From CAZJGF01 sp964545665 (GTDB taxonomy: Bacteria > Chloroflexota > Dehalococcoidia > GIF9 > AB-539-J10), in NCBI GenBank assembly GCA_964545665.1, contig CAZJGF010000043.1:1-12956 (forward strand): a stretch of 12,956 nt of DNA, read 5' to 3'. The position numbers and the translations under genes are program-made. Shown one piece after another: positions 5,142 to 12,956 of the stretch. Every line of letters starts with the position of its first letter. Position 1 is the stretch's first letter. A model generated the notes under the pieces. The model saw nothing but the letters and a program-made list of their open reading frames with translations. It ran no database searches and was not told the DNA's origin.

Positions 5142-7565
5142 GTGAGATTCGTGAAGTGGCTTGAAGAGGTGGGAGCAAAGGATGTAGCTTTGGTCGGTGG
5201 TAAAAATGCGTCTCTGGGCGAAATGATAAGGAATTTGGATAAGGAAGGGATAAACGTCCCCTCAGGATTTGCCGTTACCGCCGAAGCATACAAGTACCTG
5301 CTTGAGCAAACGGGCATCACCCAAAGAATCAGAGATATCTTGAATGGTCTGGATACATACGACATCGAGAACCTGTCCAAGAGAGGCAAGAACATAAGGG
5401 CACTAATAAGAAACGCTCCTTGTCCCAAAGTATTGTGCGAAGAAATAAGGTCTGCCTACCGCGAAATGGAAAAGAGATACGGAGAGAATGTTGACGTGGC
5501 GGTGAGAAGCAGTGCTACCGCGGAGGATCTGCCCACAGCCTCTTTTGCCGGACAGCAGACAACCTATCTGAATGTACGTGGCGAAGAAGAACTGTTAGAA
5601 GCTGTCATGGAATGCTTTGCATCGCTGTTTAATAACAGGGCGATATCCTACCGGGAGGACAGGGGCTTTGACCATCTCGGCGTTTATCTCTCCGTGGGAG
5701 TGCAGAAGATGGTTCGCTCTGACCTGGCCTGTTCGGGGGTTATGTTTTCCATAGACACAGAATCCGGCTTCAGGGATGCAGTTTATGTCACCGGCGCCTA
5801 TGGCCTCGGGGAGAACATAGTACAAGGCGCGGTCAATCCAGATCAATTCTATGTTTTCAAGCCCACCCTGAAGAAGGGGTTCACGCCTATTGTAGAAAAG
5901 AAGGTAGGCAGCAAAGAAAAGAAGCTAATCTATAAGGGAAAGTGGTCAGGAACAGAGCAGGACAGGGTCAAGCCAGAAGAACAGAAGAGATTCGTATTGA
6001 ACGACGATGAGATACTAACGCTGGCCAGATGGGCATGCCTCATAGAAGAGCACTACGGAACACCTATGGACATAGAATGGGCTAAAGATGGCGTAAGCAA
6101 CGAGCTTTTTATAGTTCAAGCCAGGCCCGAGACAGTGTACGCCCACAAAGATCTAGCCCTACTCAAGACCTACAGGCTTGAAGAACAGGGGCACTTGTTA
6201 CTTGAAGGGGAAGCGGTGGGCACAAAGATAGGACAGGGAGAGGTGAACATAATAGAGGAGAGCAGAGAAATCCACTTGTTCCAGGAAGGGCAGGTTCTGG
6301 TTACCGACATGACCGACCCTGACTGGCAACCCATCATGAAGATCGCCAGTGCCATTATCACAAACAAGGGTGGCAGGACCTGCCATGCCGCCATAGTCAG
6401 CCGCGAGCTCGGAGTGCCCTGTGTAATTGGCTGTGGTAACGCTACTACCGTGCTCAAAAACGTGGCGGAGGTTACCGCGGACTGTTCACAAGGCGACGGC
6501 AGAATATACCGGGGAAAGTTGAGATACAGCATCAATGAAGTCGAGGTAAACAAATTGCCAAGACCGGAAACCAAAATAATGATGAACTTAGGCATCCCGG
6601 ACAGTGCATTCGTACAGGGTCAAATCCCCAACGATGGGGTAGGCTTGGCCAGGGAAGAATTCATCATTAATTCCTACATCGGCATACACCCCATGGCCTT
6701 GGTAGAATATGATCAACTAAGGGAGAAAGCCAAAAACGATAAGGAGATAGCCAAGTTAATCAGAAGCATTGATGAGAGAAGTCCACTATATGAAGATAAG
6801 ACGCAGTTCTTCGTGGACAACTTAGCAATGGGAATAGCCAAAATCGCCGCCGGGTTTTATCCCAATGATGTTATCGTTCGCTTCTCCGATTTCAAGACCA
6901 ACGAGTACGCCAACTTAATCGGAGGTTATCTTTACGAGCCAGCCGAAAGCAACCCGATGATAGGCTGGAGAGGCGCATCTCGCTACTATGACGAGAAATT
7001 CAAGCCCGCATTTGGTCTGGAATGCAAGGCCATAAAGAAAGTTAGAGATGAGATGGGGTTGACCAATGTCAAGGTAATGGTGCCATTCTGCAGGACGCCA
7101 GAAGAGGGAAGAAAGGTAATCCAGGCGATGGAGGAGTTCGGCTTAAAGCGAAGGAAGAATGGGCTGGAAATATACGTAATGTGCGAGATACCATCAAACA
7201 TAGTCCTGGCAGAGGAATTTGCTGATGTATTTGATGGCTTCAGCATAGGGTCAAACGACCTGACACAACTGATGCTTGGCTTGGACAGAGACTCAGCCAT
7301 CATTGCACACATATCTGATGAGAGAAACGAGGCAGTGAAAAGAATGGTAAAGTACGTCATAGAGGCTGCACACCGCCATAACCCGAGGAGGAAAATAGGG
7401 ATATGTGGTCAAGCACCAAGTGATTTCCCCGAATTTGCCGAATTTTTGGTTGAATGCGGGATAGATTCCATGTCTTTGAATCCAGACGTGATACTATCAA
7501 CCAGATTAAGTGTAGCTGAGGCAGAGACAAGAATAAGGAACGAAAAAGAAGAAAAACAGACATGA
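5142..7565 (+). CDS. ppsA: Phosphoenolpyruvate synthase (pyruvate, water dikinase)
   Basis: This cytoplasmic enzyme converts pyruvate + ATP + water to phosphoenolpyruvate + AMP + phosphate, the entry step of gluconeogenesis. The 807 residues match the family length (about 790-800). The N-terminal ATP-grasp/pyruvate-kinase-like domain begins with LVGGKNASLGEM (18-28), followed by AVRSSATAEDLPTASFAGQQ. The swivelling phosphohistidine domain has GGRTCHAAIVSRELG, with catalytic His415. The RTCH form favours PEP synthase over pyruvate phosphate dikinase, which usually has MTSH. The C-terminal PEP-binding barrel carries GVGLAREEF, RFSDFKTNEY, MCEIPSN, SIGSNDLTQL and GICGQAPSD with catalytic Cys755. 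The GTG start has AAGGAGGT at ideal spacing. Arginine codons are mostly AGA/AGG (13 of the first 17), unlike dgt. It heads the operon, 34 bp before dgt. Confidence 0.95.
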   Translation: MRFVKWLEEVGAKDVALVGGKNASLGEMIRNLDKEGINVPSGFAVTAEAYKYLLEQTGITQRIRDILNGLDTYDIENLSKRGKNIRALIRNAPCPKVLCEEIRSAYREMEKRYGENVDVAVRSSATAEDLPTASFAGQQTTYLNVRGEEELLEAVMECFASLFNNRAISYREDRGFDHLGVYLSVGVQKMVRSDLACSGVMFSIDTESGFRDAVYVTGAYGLGENIVQGAVNPDQFYVFKPTLKKGFTPIVEKKVGSKEKKLIYKGKWSGTEQDRVKPEEQKRFVLNDDEILTLARWACLIEEHYGTPMDIEWAKDGVSNELFIVQARPETVYAHKDLALLKTYRLEEQGHLLLEGEAVGTKIGQGEVNIIEESREIHLFQEGQVLVTDMTDPDWQPIMKIASAIITNKGGRTCHAAIVSRELGVPCVIGCGNATTVLKNVAEVTADCSQGDGRIYRGKLRYSINEVEVNKLPRPETKIMMNLGIPDSAFVQGQIPNDGVGLAREEFIINSYIGIHPMALVEYDQLREKAKNDKEIAKLIRSIDERSPLYEDKTQFFVDNLAMGIAKIAAGFYPNDVIVRFSDFKTNEYANLIGGYLYEPAESNPMIGWRGASRYYDEKFKPAFGLECKAIKKVRDEMGLTNVKVMVPFCRTPEEGRKVIQAMEEFGLKRRKNGLEIYVMCEIPSNIVLAEEFADVFDGFSIGSNDLTQLMLGLDRDSAIIAHISDERNEAVKRMVKYVIEAAHRHNPRRKIGICGQAPSDFPEFAEFLVECGIDSMSLNPDVILSTRLSVAEAETRIRNEKEEKQT

Positions 7566-7599
7566 CAATATGACGGTTGACTTGTAATACGGATTCTAT

Positions 7600-8640
7600 A
7601 TGACTAGACTTGGATATGAATGCACTAATCCCATGGTTAACGGGCTTAGCATACGTGAGCAGACAGAGAAAAAGGAGGAGGCTCTTTCCCCTCATGCCTC
7701 CAAGAGCAAATTCAGTCGTGGTCGGTCAAGATGGGAAGAGCCATGCCCCATTAGAACATGCTTCCAGCGCGATCGTGACCGCATCATCCATTGTAAGGCT
7801 TTCCGCCGACTTAAGCATAAGACACAGGTGTTCATTGCCCCCTCAGGCGACCACTATGTCACCAGGCTTACACACACCCTGGAAGTGTCTCAAATCGCCA
7901 GAACCATATCGCGAGCTTTGAATCTTAACGAAGATTTAACCGAAGCTATTGCCCTAGGACATGACCTGGGACATACCCCCTTTGGTCACATAGGCGAGGA
8001 AGTTTTGAACGAACTTCACCCCGACGGCTTCAGACATAATGAGCAAAGCCTGCGGGTGGTTGATTTGTTAGAAAAAGATGGTCAGGGGCTCAATCTTACC
8101 TGGGAAGTGCGAGATGGCATTCTCAAGCACGCCAAAGGACAAGCTGAGATCCTCGGGGAGAAATGGGAAGATGTCGCCACCTTGGAGGGTCAAGTGTGTA
8201 AGCTAGCAGACGTCATTGCTTATATTAATCACGATATCGGCGACGCTATAAGGTCAGGCATTATCACTGGAAGTGATTTGCCTGAGCTAGCAATAGCTAA
8301 GTTGGGCCATATGCATTCACAACGAATTAATACCATGGTTTGCGACGTCGTAAGCCGCTCACACGCAAAAGCAACTATCGCCATGAGTCCGGAAGTCATC
8401 AAGGCAGCCAACAGCCTGCGCCAATTCCTATTTGATAAGGTATATAATCCTAGCCTGCTCACCAAAGACGCTGAAAGGGCAAGAAGAACCATACGCATTT
8501 TATACTCTTACTTCCTGAGACATGAAGATAGACTACCTTCAGAATTTGCCTCCCTAAACGATACCAGGGAGCGCAAAGTCGCTGACTATATTGCTGGGAT
8601 GACTGACCAATTTGCCCTGCGACTGGCTGAGGAAATGTGA
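7600..8640 (+). CDS. dgt: dGTPase-like deoxynucleoside triphosphate triphosphohydrolase
   Basis: This HD-superfamily enzyme hydrolyses dNTPs (classically dGTP) to the deoxynucleoside and tripolyphosphate, influencing dNTP pools. The 346-residue length fits the short dGTPase-like type. Motifs in order: FQRDRDRIIHCKAFRRLKHKTQV at 55-77; H92 in LTHTLEV; the HD pair H121-D122 in GHDLGHTPFGH; HNEQSLR at 146-152; and D204 in KLADVIAYINHDIGD. These supply the four metal ligands H, H, D, D. No Shine-Dalgarno precedes the ATG at 7600. An ATG at 7633 would give 335 residues beginning MVNGLSIREQ, a plausible alternative, since the recognised similarity begins later at LSPHASKS. The stop overlaps the dnaG start by 4 bp. 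Placement before the primase gene fits a nucleotide-supply role. Confidence 0.93.
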   Translation: MTRLGYECTNPMVNGLSIREQTEKKEEALSPHASKSKFSRGRSRWEEPCPIRTCFQRDRDRIIHCKAFRRLKHKTQVFIAPSGDHYVTRLTHTLEVSQIARTISRALNLNEDLTEAIALGHDLGHTPFGHIGEEVLNELHPDGFRHNEQSLRVVDLLEKDGQGLNLTWEVRDGILKHAKGQAEILGEKWEDVATLEGQVCKLADVIAYINHDIGDAIRSGIITGSDLPELAIAKLGHMHSQRINTMVCDVVSRSHAKATIAMSPEVIKAANSLRQFLFDKVYNPSLLTKDAERARRTIRILYSYFLRHEDRLPSEFASLNDTRERKVADYIAGMTDQFALRLAEEM

Positions 8641-10472
8641 AAGTGCGCGTCATTAATGAAGTAAAACAAAAAACAGATATTGTGGAAGTTGTCTCCGATT
8701 ACGTTTCTCTGCAAAAAGCAGGGCGCAATTTTAGGGCTTTATGTCCATTTCACAGTGAAAAACATCCTTCCTTTTTCGTCTTCCCCGAGCAACAGACTTG
8801 GCACTGCTTCGGTGCCTGTGGCACCGGGGGTGATGTTTTCTCCTTCATCATGAAGAAGGAAGGAGTCGACTTTGGCCAAGCTCTCCGTCTTCTAGCTCAA
8901 AGAGCAGGCATAACATTGAGCTCACCCGAGAGGCAAACCGGCGCTGAGGACAAAGAAAAGGAGAGACTATTACAAATCAACGAGGCAGCAGCCGAATTCT
9001 ATCATCACCTGTTGTTAACTACCAAAGCAGGCCAGGCCGCGAGGAGTTACCTCAGCCACAGAAAAGTCACACCCGAGAGCGTCAACAGGTTCCGTTTAGG
9101 TTTCAGCCCTGATAGTTGGGAGGCACTTAGAAATTTCTTAATGGGCAAAGGATGTGAAGAAAAGGAATTGCTTAATGCTGGTCTGATAGTGAAGAGGGAG
9201 GATGGAGGCAGTTATGACAGGTTTCGCAATCGACTAATGTTCCCCATATGTGACATCCAAGGACGCGTCATTGGTTTTGGAGCTAGAGCATTGGATGAAT
9301 CACTACCCAAATACATTAACTCACCCCAGACACCCATTTTTGATAAGAGCAGCAGCCTCTACGGGATTGACAAAGCTATCTCGGCCATTAGGCAGACCAA
9401 TCTGATAGTAATTGTCGAAGGCTACATGGATGCCATTGCAGCCCACCAACACGGCTTCCAAAATGTAGTAGCTTCCATGGGCACCTCCTTAACCGAAAAC
9501 CAAGTGGGTATTGCTAAGAGGTTAACCAAAAATATAGCTCTAGCTCTGGACGCTGATGCTGCTGGGGAGGAAGCCACCCTGCGAAGCACCGTTGCATTAA
9601 CTCATCCTGATGCTGAAGCAAAGGTCATCCTCTTACCTTTGGGCAAAGACCCTGATGAAGTAATAGGCGAAGACCCTACACTATGGCAGAATCTGGTGGA
9701 ACAAGCTGAACCTATCCTAGAATTTGCCTTTGACAGCGTAGTAAACAAATTGGGTGCCGATACGGCCAAAGAGAAATCGTTGGCCGTCCAAAAATTCTTG
9801 CCTGCACTCTCCGGGGTAAAGGACTCTATACAACGATCCCACTGGGTGCGAAAATTGGCACATGCTTTAAATATCGGTGAGTCTGACATAAGAGCCGACT
9901 TGAAGAAATTGGAGTCCGACCAGAGAACAGCCAATTTGAGGAAATTGGAATCTCACCAAAAACAGAAATTCGCTGAGGAAGGGGTATCCCGCTTAGCTCG
10001 GCAAATCTCCTCCAGTCCCGTTGAAGAATATTGTTTAGCCTTGCTGCTCCAATATCCCCAACTTCGCCAAGTAGCTCAAGAACTGTCAGCGGAGCATTTC
10101 GAAACCACTGAGAATCGCGAAGTCTTCACCACATGGCAACGTTCGCAAGACATCGCTGAGCTTAAAACAAAACTTGACGCTAACTTATTAGAACATTTAG
10201 ACTATTTGATAGGTAAGACTTTCCCACCAGCTATCCAAGGAAATGACAAAGCCCGGCAGCTTACCTTAGCTGATTGTGTGCTTCGCTTACAAGAAATGTT
10301 ATCCAAACGCTTAGAAAACAGAATGGAGGCGGTCCTCAACCTTGAAAGGGAAGCAGAGGGAATAAATGCCGAGCTAGCTAAACTGGAAGAACATGGAATA
10401 AAGACAGGACAACAGCTCCAGCAAATATTTATCAAACTAAGGAAAAACAAAGTGAAAGAGGCTAAACCATGA
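8637..10472 (+). CDS. dnaG: DNA primase
   Basis: Primase synthesises the RNA primers for lagging-strand replication and acts at the fork with the DnaB helicase. The 611 residues have the full layout. The zinc-binding domain is at 1-100, with ligands C36, H39, C57 and C61 (CPFH...HCFGACGTGG; the last pair is C-x3-C rather than the common C-x2-C). The RNA-polymerase core follows at about 115-370, with the YDRFRNRLMFPI block and a TOPRIM fold: E261 in VIVEGYMDAI and D305/D307 in LALDADAAGEEATLR. A helicase-interaction C-terminal domain spans about 450-611. It starts at GTG overlapping the dgt stop (GTGA), with GAGG just upstream, and ends in an ATGA overlap with rpoD. The tight packing implies translational coupling. 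Confidence 0.97.
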   Translation: MKVRVINEVKQKTDIVEVVSDYVSLQKAGRNFRALCPFHSEKHPSFFVFPEQQTWHCFGACGTGGDVFSFIMKKEGVDFGQALRLLAQRAGITLSSPERQTGAEDKEKERLLQINEAAAEFYHHLLLTTKAGQAARSYLSHRKVTPESVNRFRLGFSPDSWEALRNFLMGKGCEEKELLNAGLIVKREDGGSYDRFRNRLMFPICDIQGRVIGFGARALDESLPKYINSPQTPIFDKSSSLYGIDKAISAIRQTNLIVIVEGYMDAIAAHQHGFQNVVASMGTSLTENQVGIAKRLTKNIALALDADAAGEEATLRSTVALTHPDAEAKVILLPLGKDPDEVIGEDPTLWQNLVEQAEPILEFAFDSVVNKLGADTAKEKSLAVQKFLPALSGVKDSIQRSHWVRKLAHALNIGESDIRADLKKLESDQRTANLRKLESHQKQKFAEEGVSRLARQISSSPVEEYCLALLLQYPQLRQVAQELSAEHFETTENREVFTTWQRSQDIAELKTKLDANLLEHLDYLIGKTFPPAIQGNDKARQLTLADCVLRLQEMLSKRLENRMEAVLNLEREAEGINAELAKLEEHGIKTGQQLQQIFIKLRKNKVKEAKP

Positions 10473-11935
10473 ACTTAGTTGGGGATGGAATTCCTACTAA
10501 CATAAATGAGGATGAGGAACCAACACCAGAAAACGCCCATGCTGAAGAGGACGAATTTGAGGGCGTCGACATCGCAAACGAGGAAGAGGGAGCAGAAGAG
10601 AGCACTACCCAGGTCATTCCCGAAACCAAACTACCAATAGGACTGGACGAGCATGAAATAATTGATGACTCAGTCCGCATGTATCTTCGAGAAATTGGCC
10701 AAGTGCCCCTCCTCAAGGTTAGTCAGGAGAGGGAACTTTCCAGCAAAATAGAGCAAGGAAGACACCTGGAAAGAATTGGAGATGCGTATTTTAAGAAGTA
10801 CAAGAGGTTTCCCTCAGCAGTCGATATAGTAGTTGATCTAATTTCTCGACTATCCAAAGCCCACCCTATTCTCGAAGTTATCAAAGAACACCTAGCTATC
10901 AACCATTCAAGCAACCTAGCAGAGATAATAACAAATCCCAAGCTTCGCGCTGCTATTGATAACGAGATAAACCCAGCACTGACAACAGTCGTTGCCGAAA
11001 AAACAAGCAAACAAACTGCTTCAGCGGAAGAAGCTATAATAAATCTTTCACTGAACAGCAACCTCTTGCCACTACAGGCTTTGAGTCTAATCCAAGATAA
11101 ACCATGGACTGAAATAAAGGCCATCATGGCTAACGACGAACTCCAGTCGCATCTTGAACCCTATGACCACCAGTTTAAACTCCACTTTGAAAGAGTCAGA
11201 GCCGAGGCAAGAAAGGCAGAAAAACACCTCACTGAGGCAAACCTCCGCTTAGTGGTTAGCATAGCCAAGAAATACATAGGACATGGTATGTCTCTCCTCG
11301 ACCTCATCCAAGAGGGAAATATTGGCCTTATGCGGGCTGTGGAGAAGTTTCGCCACAGAAAAGGTTACAAGTTTAGCACCTACGCTACTTGGTGGATCAG
11401 ACAAGGCACTACTCGCTCTATAGCTGATCAAGCCCGCACCATCCGTATTCCGGTGCACATGGTAGAGACAATGAATAGGTTATTGCGCACAACGCGGCAG
11501 CTAAGTCAAGAACTCAGGCGCGAACCCACCCACAGGGAAATTGGCGACCGCTTAAATATGTCCGGCCAGAGGGTAGAAGAAGTTATGGACCTATTTTATC
11601 ACGAGCCAATGTCGCTAGACACGCCTATTGGGGAAGAAGGAGATAGCCATTTAGGTGATTTCGTTGAAGACCGAACCAGCCCGGCACCAACTGAAGTTGC
11701 TTCCCAAGAGCTACTGAAAGAGCAATTAGACAGAGTACTTGATGAGCTCACGCCACGGGAGAAAAGGGTATTACAGCTCAGATTTGGTCTTAAAGATGGG
11801 CACGCCAGAACACTAGAAGAGGTAGGGCAAGAATTCAGTGTGACCCGAGAGAGAATACGCCAGATCGAAGCTAAAGCTCTGCGCAAATTGCGCCATCCCA
11901 GCCGAAGTCGAAAACTCAGGGGCTATTTGGAGTAG
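10469..11935 (+). CDS. rpoD: Primary RNA polymerase sigma factor (sigma-70 family RpoD)
   Basis: This housekeeping sigma factor directs RNA polymerase to -10/-35 promoters. In the 488 residues, 1-60 is a very acidic, low-complexity tail in the place of region 1.1. Region 1.2 is at 66-97 (DDSVRMYLREIGQVPLL). A non-conserved insert of about 145 residues runs from about 100 to 245. Region 2 spans about 250-325, with LRLVVSIAKKYIGHG, DLIQEGNIGLMRAVEKF and FSTYATWWIRQ. Region 3 follows (RIPVHMVETMNRL, MSLDTPIGEEGDSHLGDF), then region 4 with LTPREKRVLQLRFGL and the helix-turn-helix TLEEVGQEFSVTRERIRQIEAKALRKLRHP. Region 2.4 reads RQGTTRS where most RpoD proteins have RQAITRx. The start overlaps the dnaG stop (ATGA), with AAAGAGG 7 bases before. 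It is the last gene of the operon. Confidence 0.97.
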   Translation: MNLVGDGIPTNINEDEEPTPENAHAEEDEFEGVDIANEEEGAEESTTQVIPETKLPIGLDEHEIIDDSVRMYLREIGQVPLLKVSQERELSSKIEQGRHLERIGDAYFKKYKRFPSAVDIVVDLISRLSKAHPILEVIKEHLAINHSSNLAEIITNPKLRAAIDNEINPALTTVVAEKTSKQTASAEEAIINLSLNSNLLPLQALSLIQDKPWTEIKAIMANDELQSHLEPYDHQFKLHFERVRAEARKAEKHLTEANLRLVVSIAKKYIGHGMSLLDLIQEGNIGLMRAVEKFRHRKGYKFSTYATWWIRQGTTRSIADQARTIRIPVHMVETMNRLLRTTRQLSQELRREPTHREIGDRLNMSGQRVEEVMDLFYHEPMSLDTPIGEEGDSHLGDFVEDRTSPAPTEVASQELLKEQLDRVLDELTPREKRVLQLRFGLKDGHARTLEEVGQEFSVTRERIRQIEAKALRKLRHPSRSRKLRGYLE

Positions 11936-12009
11936 ATTCACTACACATATCAATCCTGGCACTTCCACCGAGAACCCAGCAATTGCACTGAACTGAGCAA
12001 GCTGCCTAC

Positions 12010-12034
12010 CTCATGTTTTCTGAAAGAACATGAG
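12010..12034. terminator. Hairpin at the rpoD / methyltransferase convergent junction
   Basis: CTCATGTTTT-CTGAA-AGAACATGAG-type inverted repeat (12010-12034): 10 pairs including one G-T, with a 5-base loop. It covers the last codons and stop of the methyltransferase gene, 75 bases after the rpoD stop. The position suits a shared end-of-transcript structure, but no T-tract follows on either strand, so intrinsic termination is doubtful. Confidence 0.3.
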
Positions 12035-12793
12035 GGTCTGAGGAAAAAGATAGGTTATTTCCCCACGGCCAAATCTCTCATACAGCTTTCTCTTAAACAC
12101 CTTTAACCTTCTAATAAACTCCCCTTCTGAGAAAAGTTGATAGGAAGACCATGGTTTCTCAGCCACCCTTTCTACCAGTGCTTCGATAGAGGACAGTTTG
12201 AATGCAGAAGCAAACTCAACAGCAGCCATTATCTCAAAGCTACCACTCTCAAAGAGGTGTCTAATCTTTTCGATCGAGGGAATTCTGGCCATATCTCTTC
12301 TGACAAGCCCGGGAAACAAGGCTATGTCAAGTTGGCTTTTCAGTTGCAAATGAGAGGAGGTTATTACTAATACACGGGCCTTCGGTTTAGCAACCCGGTG
12401 GACTTCAGCTATTACCATGGGCAAGCTCTCGAAGTAGTGTACCACTTGAGACATCAATACGAAGTCGAAAGCATCACGTGCAAAGGGAAGGTAATGAGCA
12501 TTCCCTTTAGCCAGAGAACAATTCGTCAAAGCTTGTCTATCTAGCTTCTCCTTGGCACTAGCTAACATAGCATCAGTGATATCCATCCCGTAAAAGCTTG
12601 CCTTGGGTAGCCGCTGAGCAAGAGGAGCCAAATAGTATCCTGATCCACAGCATATCTCTAGAACACCCCCCTCCACCTCCCCATAGTGCCGGATGCAATC
12701 TATTAGCCTCTCGAAGTCTTGGGGGGCCATGTGCCTCTTATCATCGTAGTCTACAGCCAGCTCATTCAGGTCAATAGACTGCACATTGCTCAT
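12011..12793 (-). CDS. Class I SAM-dependent methyltransferase
   Basis: This is a predicted cytoplasmic methyltransferase of the Methyltransf_11/UbiE-like type; the substrate is unknown. The 260 residues begin with a Rossmann-like domain. Motif I is LEICCGSGYYL (45-55), with CC replacing the more usual D/E-x-G first half. An acidic residue after beta-2 is D71 (FYGMDITDAML), motif II/post-II is NAHYLPFARDAFDFVLMSQVVHYF (99-121), and the HRVAKPKARVLVITSS strand follows. The C-terminal 100 residues (SIEALVERVAEKPWSSYQLF, then a basic helix near 227-240) are probably a lid or substrate-binding part. AGGAG lies 5 bases before the ATG. It is convergent with rpoD and has its own upstream promoter candidate. 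Confidence 0.88.
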   Translation of the reverse strand: MSNVQSIDLNELAVDYDDKRHMAPQDFERLIDCIRHYGEVEGGVLEICCGSGYYLAPLAQRLPKASFYGMDITDAMLASAKEKLDRQALTNCSLAKGNAHYLPFARDAFDFVLMSQVVHYFESLPMVIAEVHRVAKPKARVLVITSSHLQLKSQLDIALFPGLVRRDMARIPSIEKIRHLFESGSFEIMAAVEFASAFKLSSIEALVERVAEKPWSSYQLFSEGEFIRRLKVFKRKLYERFGRGEITYLFPQTLMFFQKT

Positions 12794-12857
12794 TTCTTCT
12801 CCTCGCTTAATGTAATACCATCGGTAGCTTCAATGCAGCACAGCAAGAACACATGCT

Positions 12858-12886
12858 ATCATACAGCCGTCAAGTCGCCCCTTCAA
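12858..12886 (-). promoter_or_regulatory. Candidate promoter of the methyltransferase gene
   Basis: On the minus strand, TTGAAG (12886-12881), a 17-base spacer, then TATGAT (12863-12858). The spacing is ideal and the hexamers are moderate. It gives a leader of about 60 bases. It overlaps an inverted repeat (12865-12906), which may bear on its regulation. Confidence 0.42.
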
Positions 12887-12906
12887 CTCTCAATGTTGAG
12901 ACGGCT
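12865..12906. repeat. Inverted repeat overlapping the methyltransferase promoter
   Basis: AGCCGTC (12865-12871) and GACGGCT (12900-12906) form a perfect 7-bp inverted repeat around 28 bases that include the smaller CTCAA-TG-TTGAG palindrome (12889-12900). The arms flank the spacer and -35 of the candidate promoter. This suits an operator or looped binding site, though function is unproven. Confidence 0.4.
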
Positions 12907-12956
12907 CTATGTCAAATTGTGTGGAAACAGCTACGAGATGGTGCAAACCCCAGGAG

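Noticed and set aside
7577..7602. TTGACT and TATATG before dgt as an internal promoter.
   Set aside because: The spacer is only 14 bases, too short for sigma-70, and the second box overlaps the start codon.
12894..12956. Open frame from an ATG at 12894 running off the window end on the plus strand (21 codons).
   Set aside because: No Shine-Dalgarno, no recognisable product, and it overlaps the candidate methyltransferase promoter. It is too short to support as a gene start.

Overview
The window looks like an ordinary chromosomal housekeeping stretch of a Chloroflexota bacterium, most likely a Dehalococcoidia-type lineage. This rests on the gene order phosphoenolpyruvate synthase - dgt - dnaG - rpoD, a DnaG zinc finger of the form C-x2-H...C-x3-C, and an RpoD with an acidic N-terminus and a medium-sized non-conserved insert. 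I recall these as typical of that group but could not run a search, so the taxonomy is an inference. I see no transposase, integrase, CRISPR array, tRNA or rRNA.

Layout. (1) Positions 46-564, plus strand: rpsP (ribosomal protein S16) and khpA (KH-domain RNA-binding protein). The rimM/trmD genes that often follow are absent. (2) Positions 676-4054, minus strand: three ion-transport genes. In transcription order they are an ArsB/NhaD-family permease, a stand-alone double-CBS protein, and a CPA2-type monovalent cation/proton antiporter. (3) Positions 4316-4837, minus strand: a bifunctional-nuclease-family (DUF151) protein with a strong RBS and a good promoter. (4) Positions 4838-5141: a divergent control region. 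It has a promoter on each strand, a likely decayed cold-shock-domain reading frame and three adjacent small palindromes. (5) Positions 5142-11935, plus strand: ppsA, dgt, dnaG and rpoD. ppsA and dgt are 34 bp apart. dgt/dnaG and dnaG/rpoD each overlap by 4 bp, so translation of the last three is probably coupled. (6) Positions 12011-12793, minus strand: a class I SAM-dependent methyltransferase, convergent with rpoD, with a candidate promoter near the window end.

How the genes relate. The last three genes of the plus-strand operon form a replication/transcription unit: dNTP hydrolysis, primer synthesis and the principal sigma factor. It resembles the classical rpsU-dnaG-rpoD macromolecular-synthesis operon, with ppsA and dgt in the leading positions. 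The minus-strand transport block may be a small cation-homeostasis module, with the CBS protein as a trans-acting nucleotide sensor; that is an inference from adjacency.

No clearly new system is visible. The observations most worth checking are the cold-shock-like remnant in the ppsA leader, the altered residues in RpoD region 2.4, the palindrome clusters, and the CBS/transporter cluster. No hairpin followed by a T-tract was found in the intergenic regions, so I call no confident intrinsic terminator.
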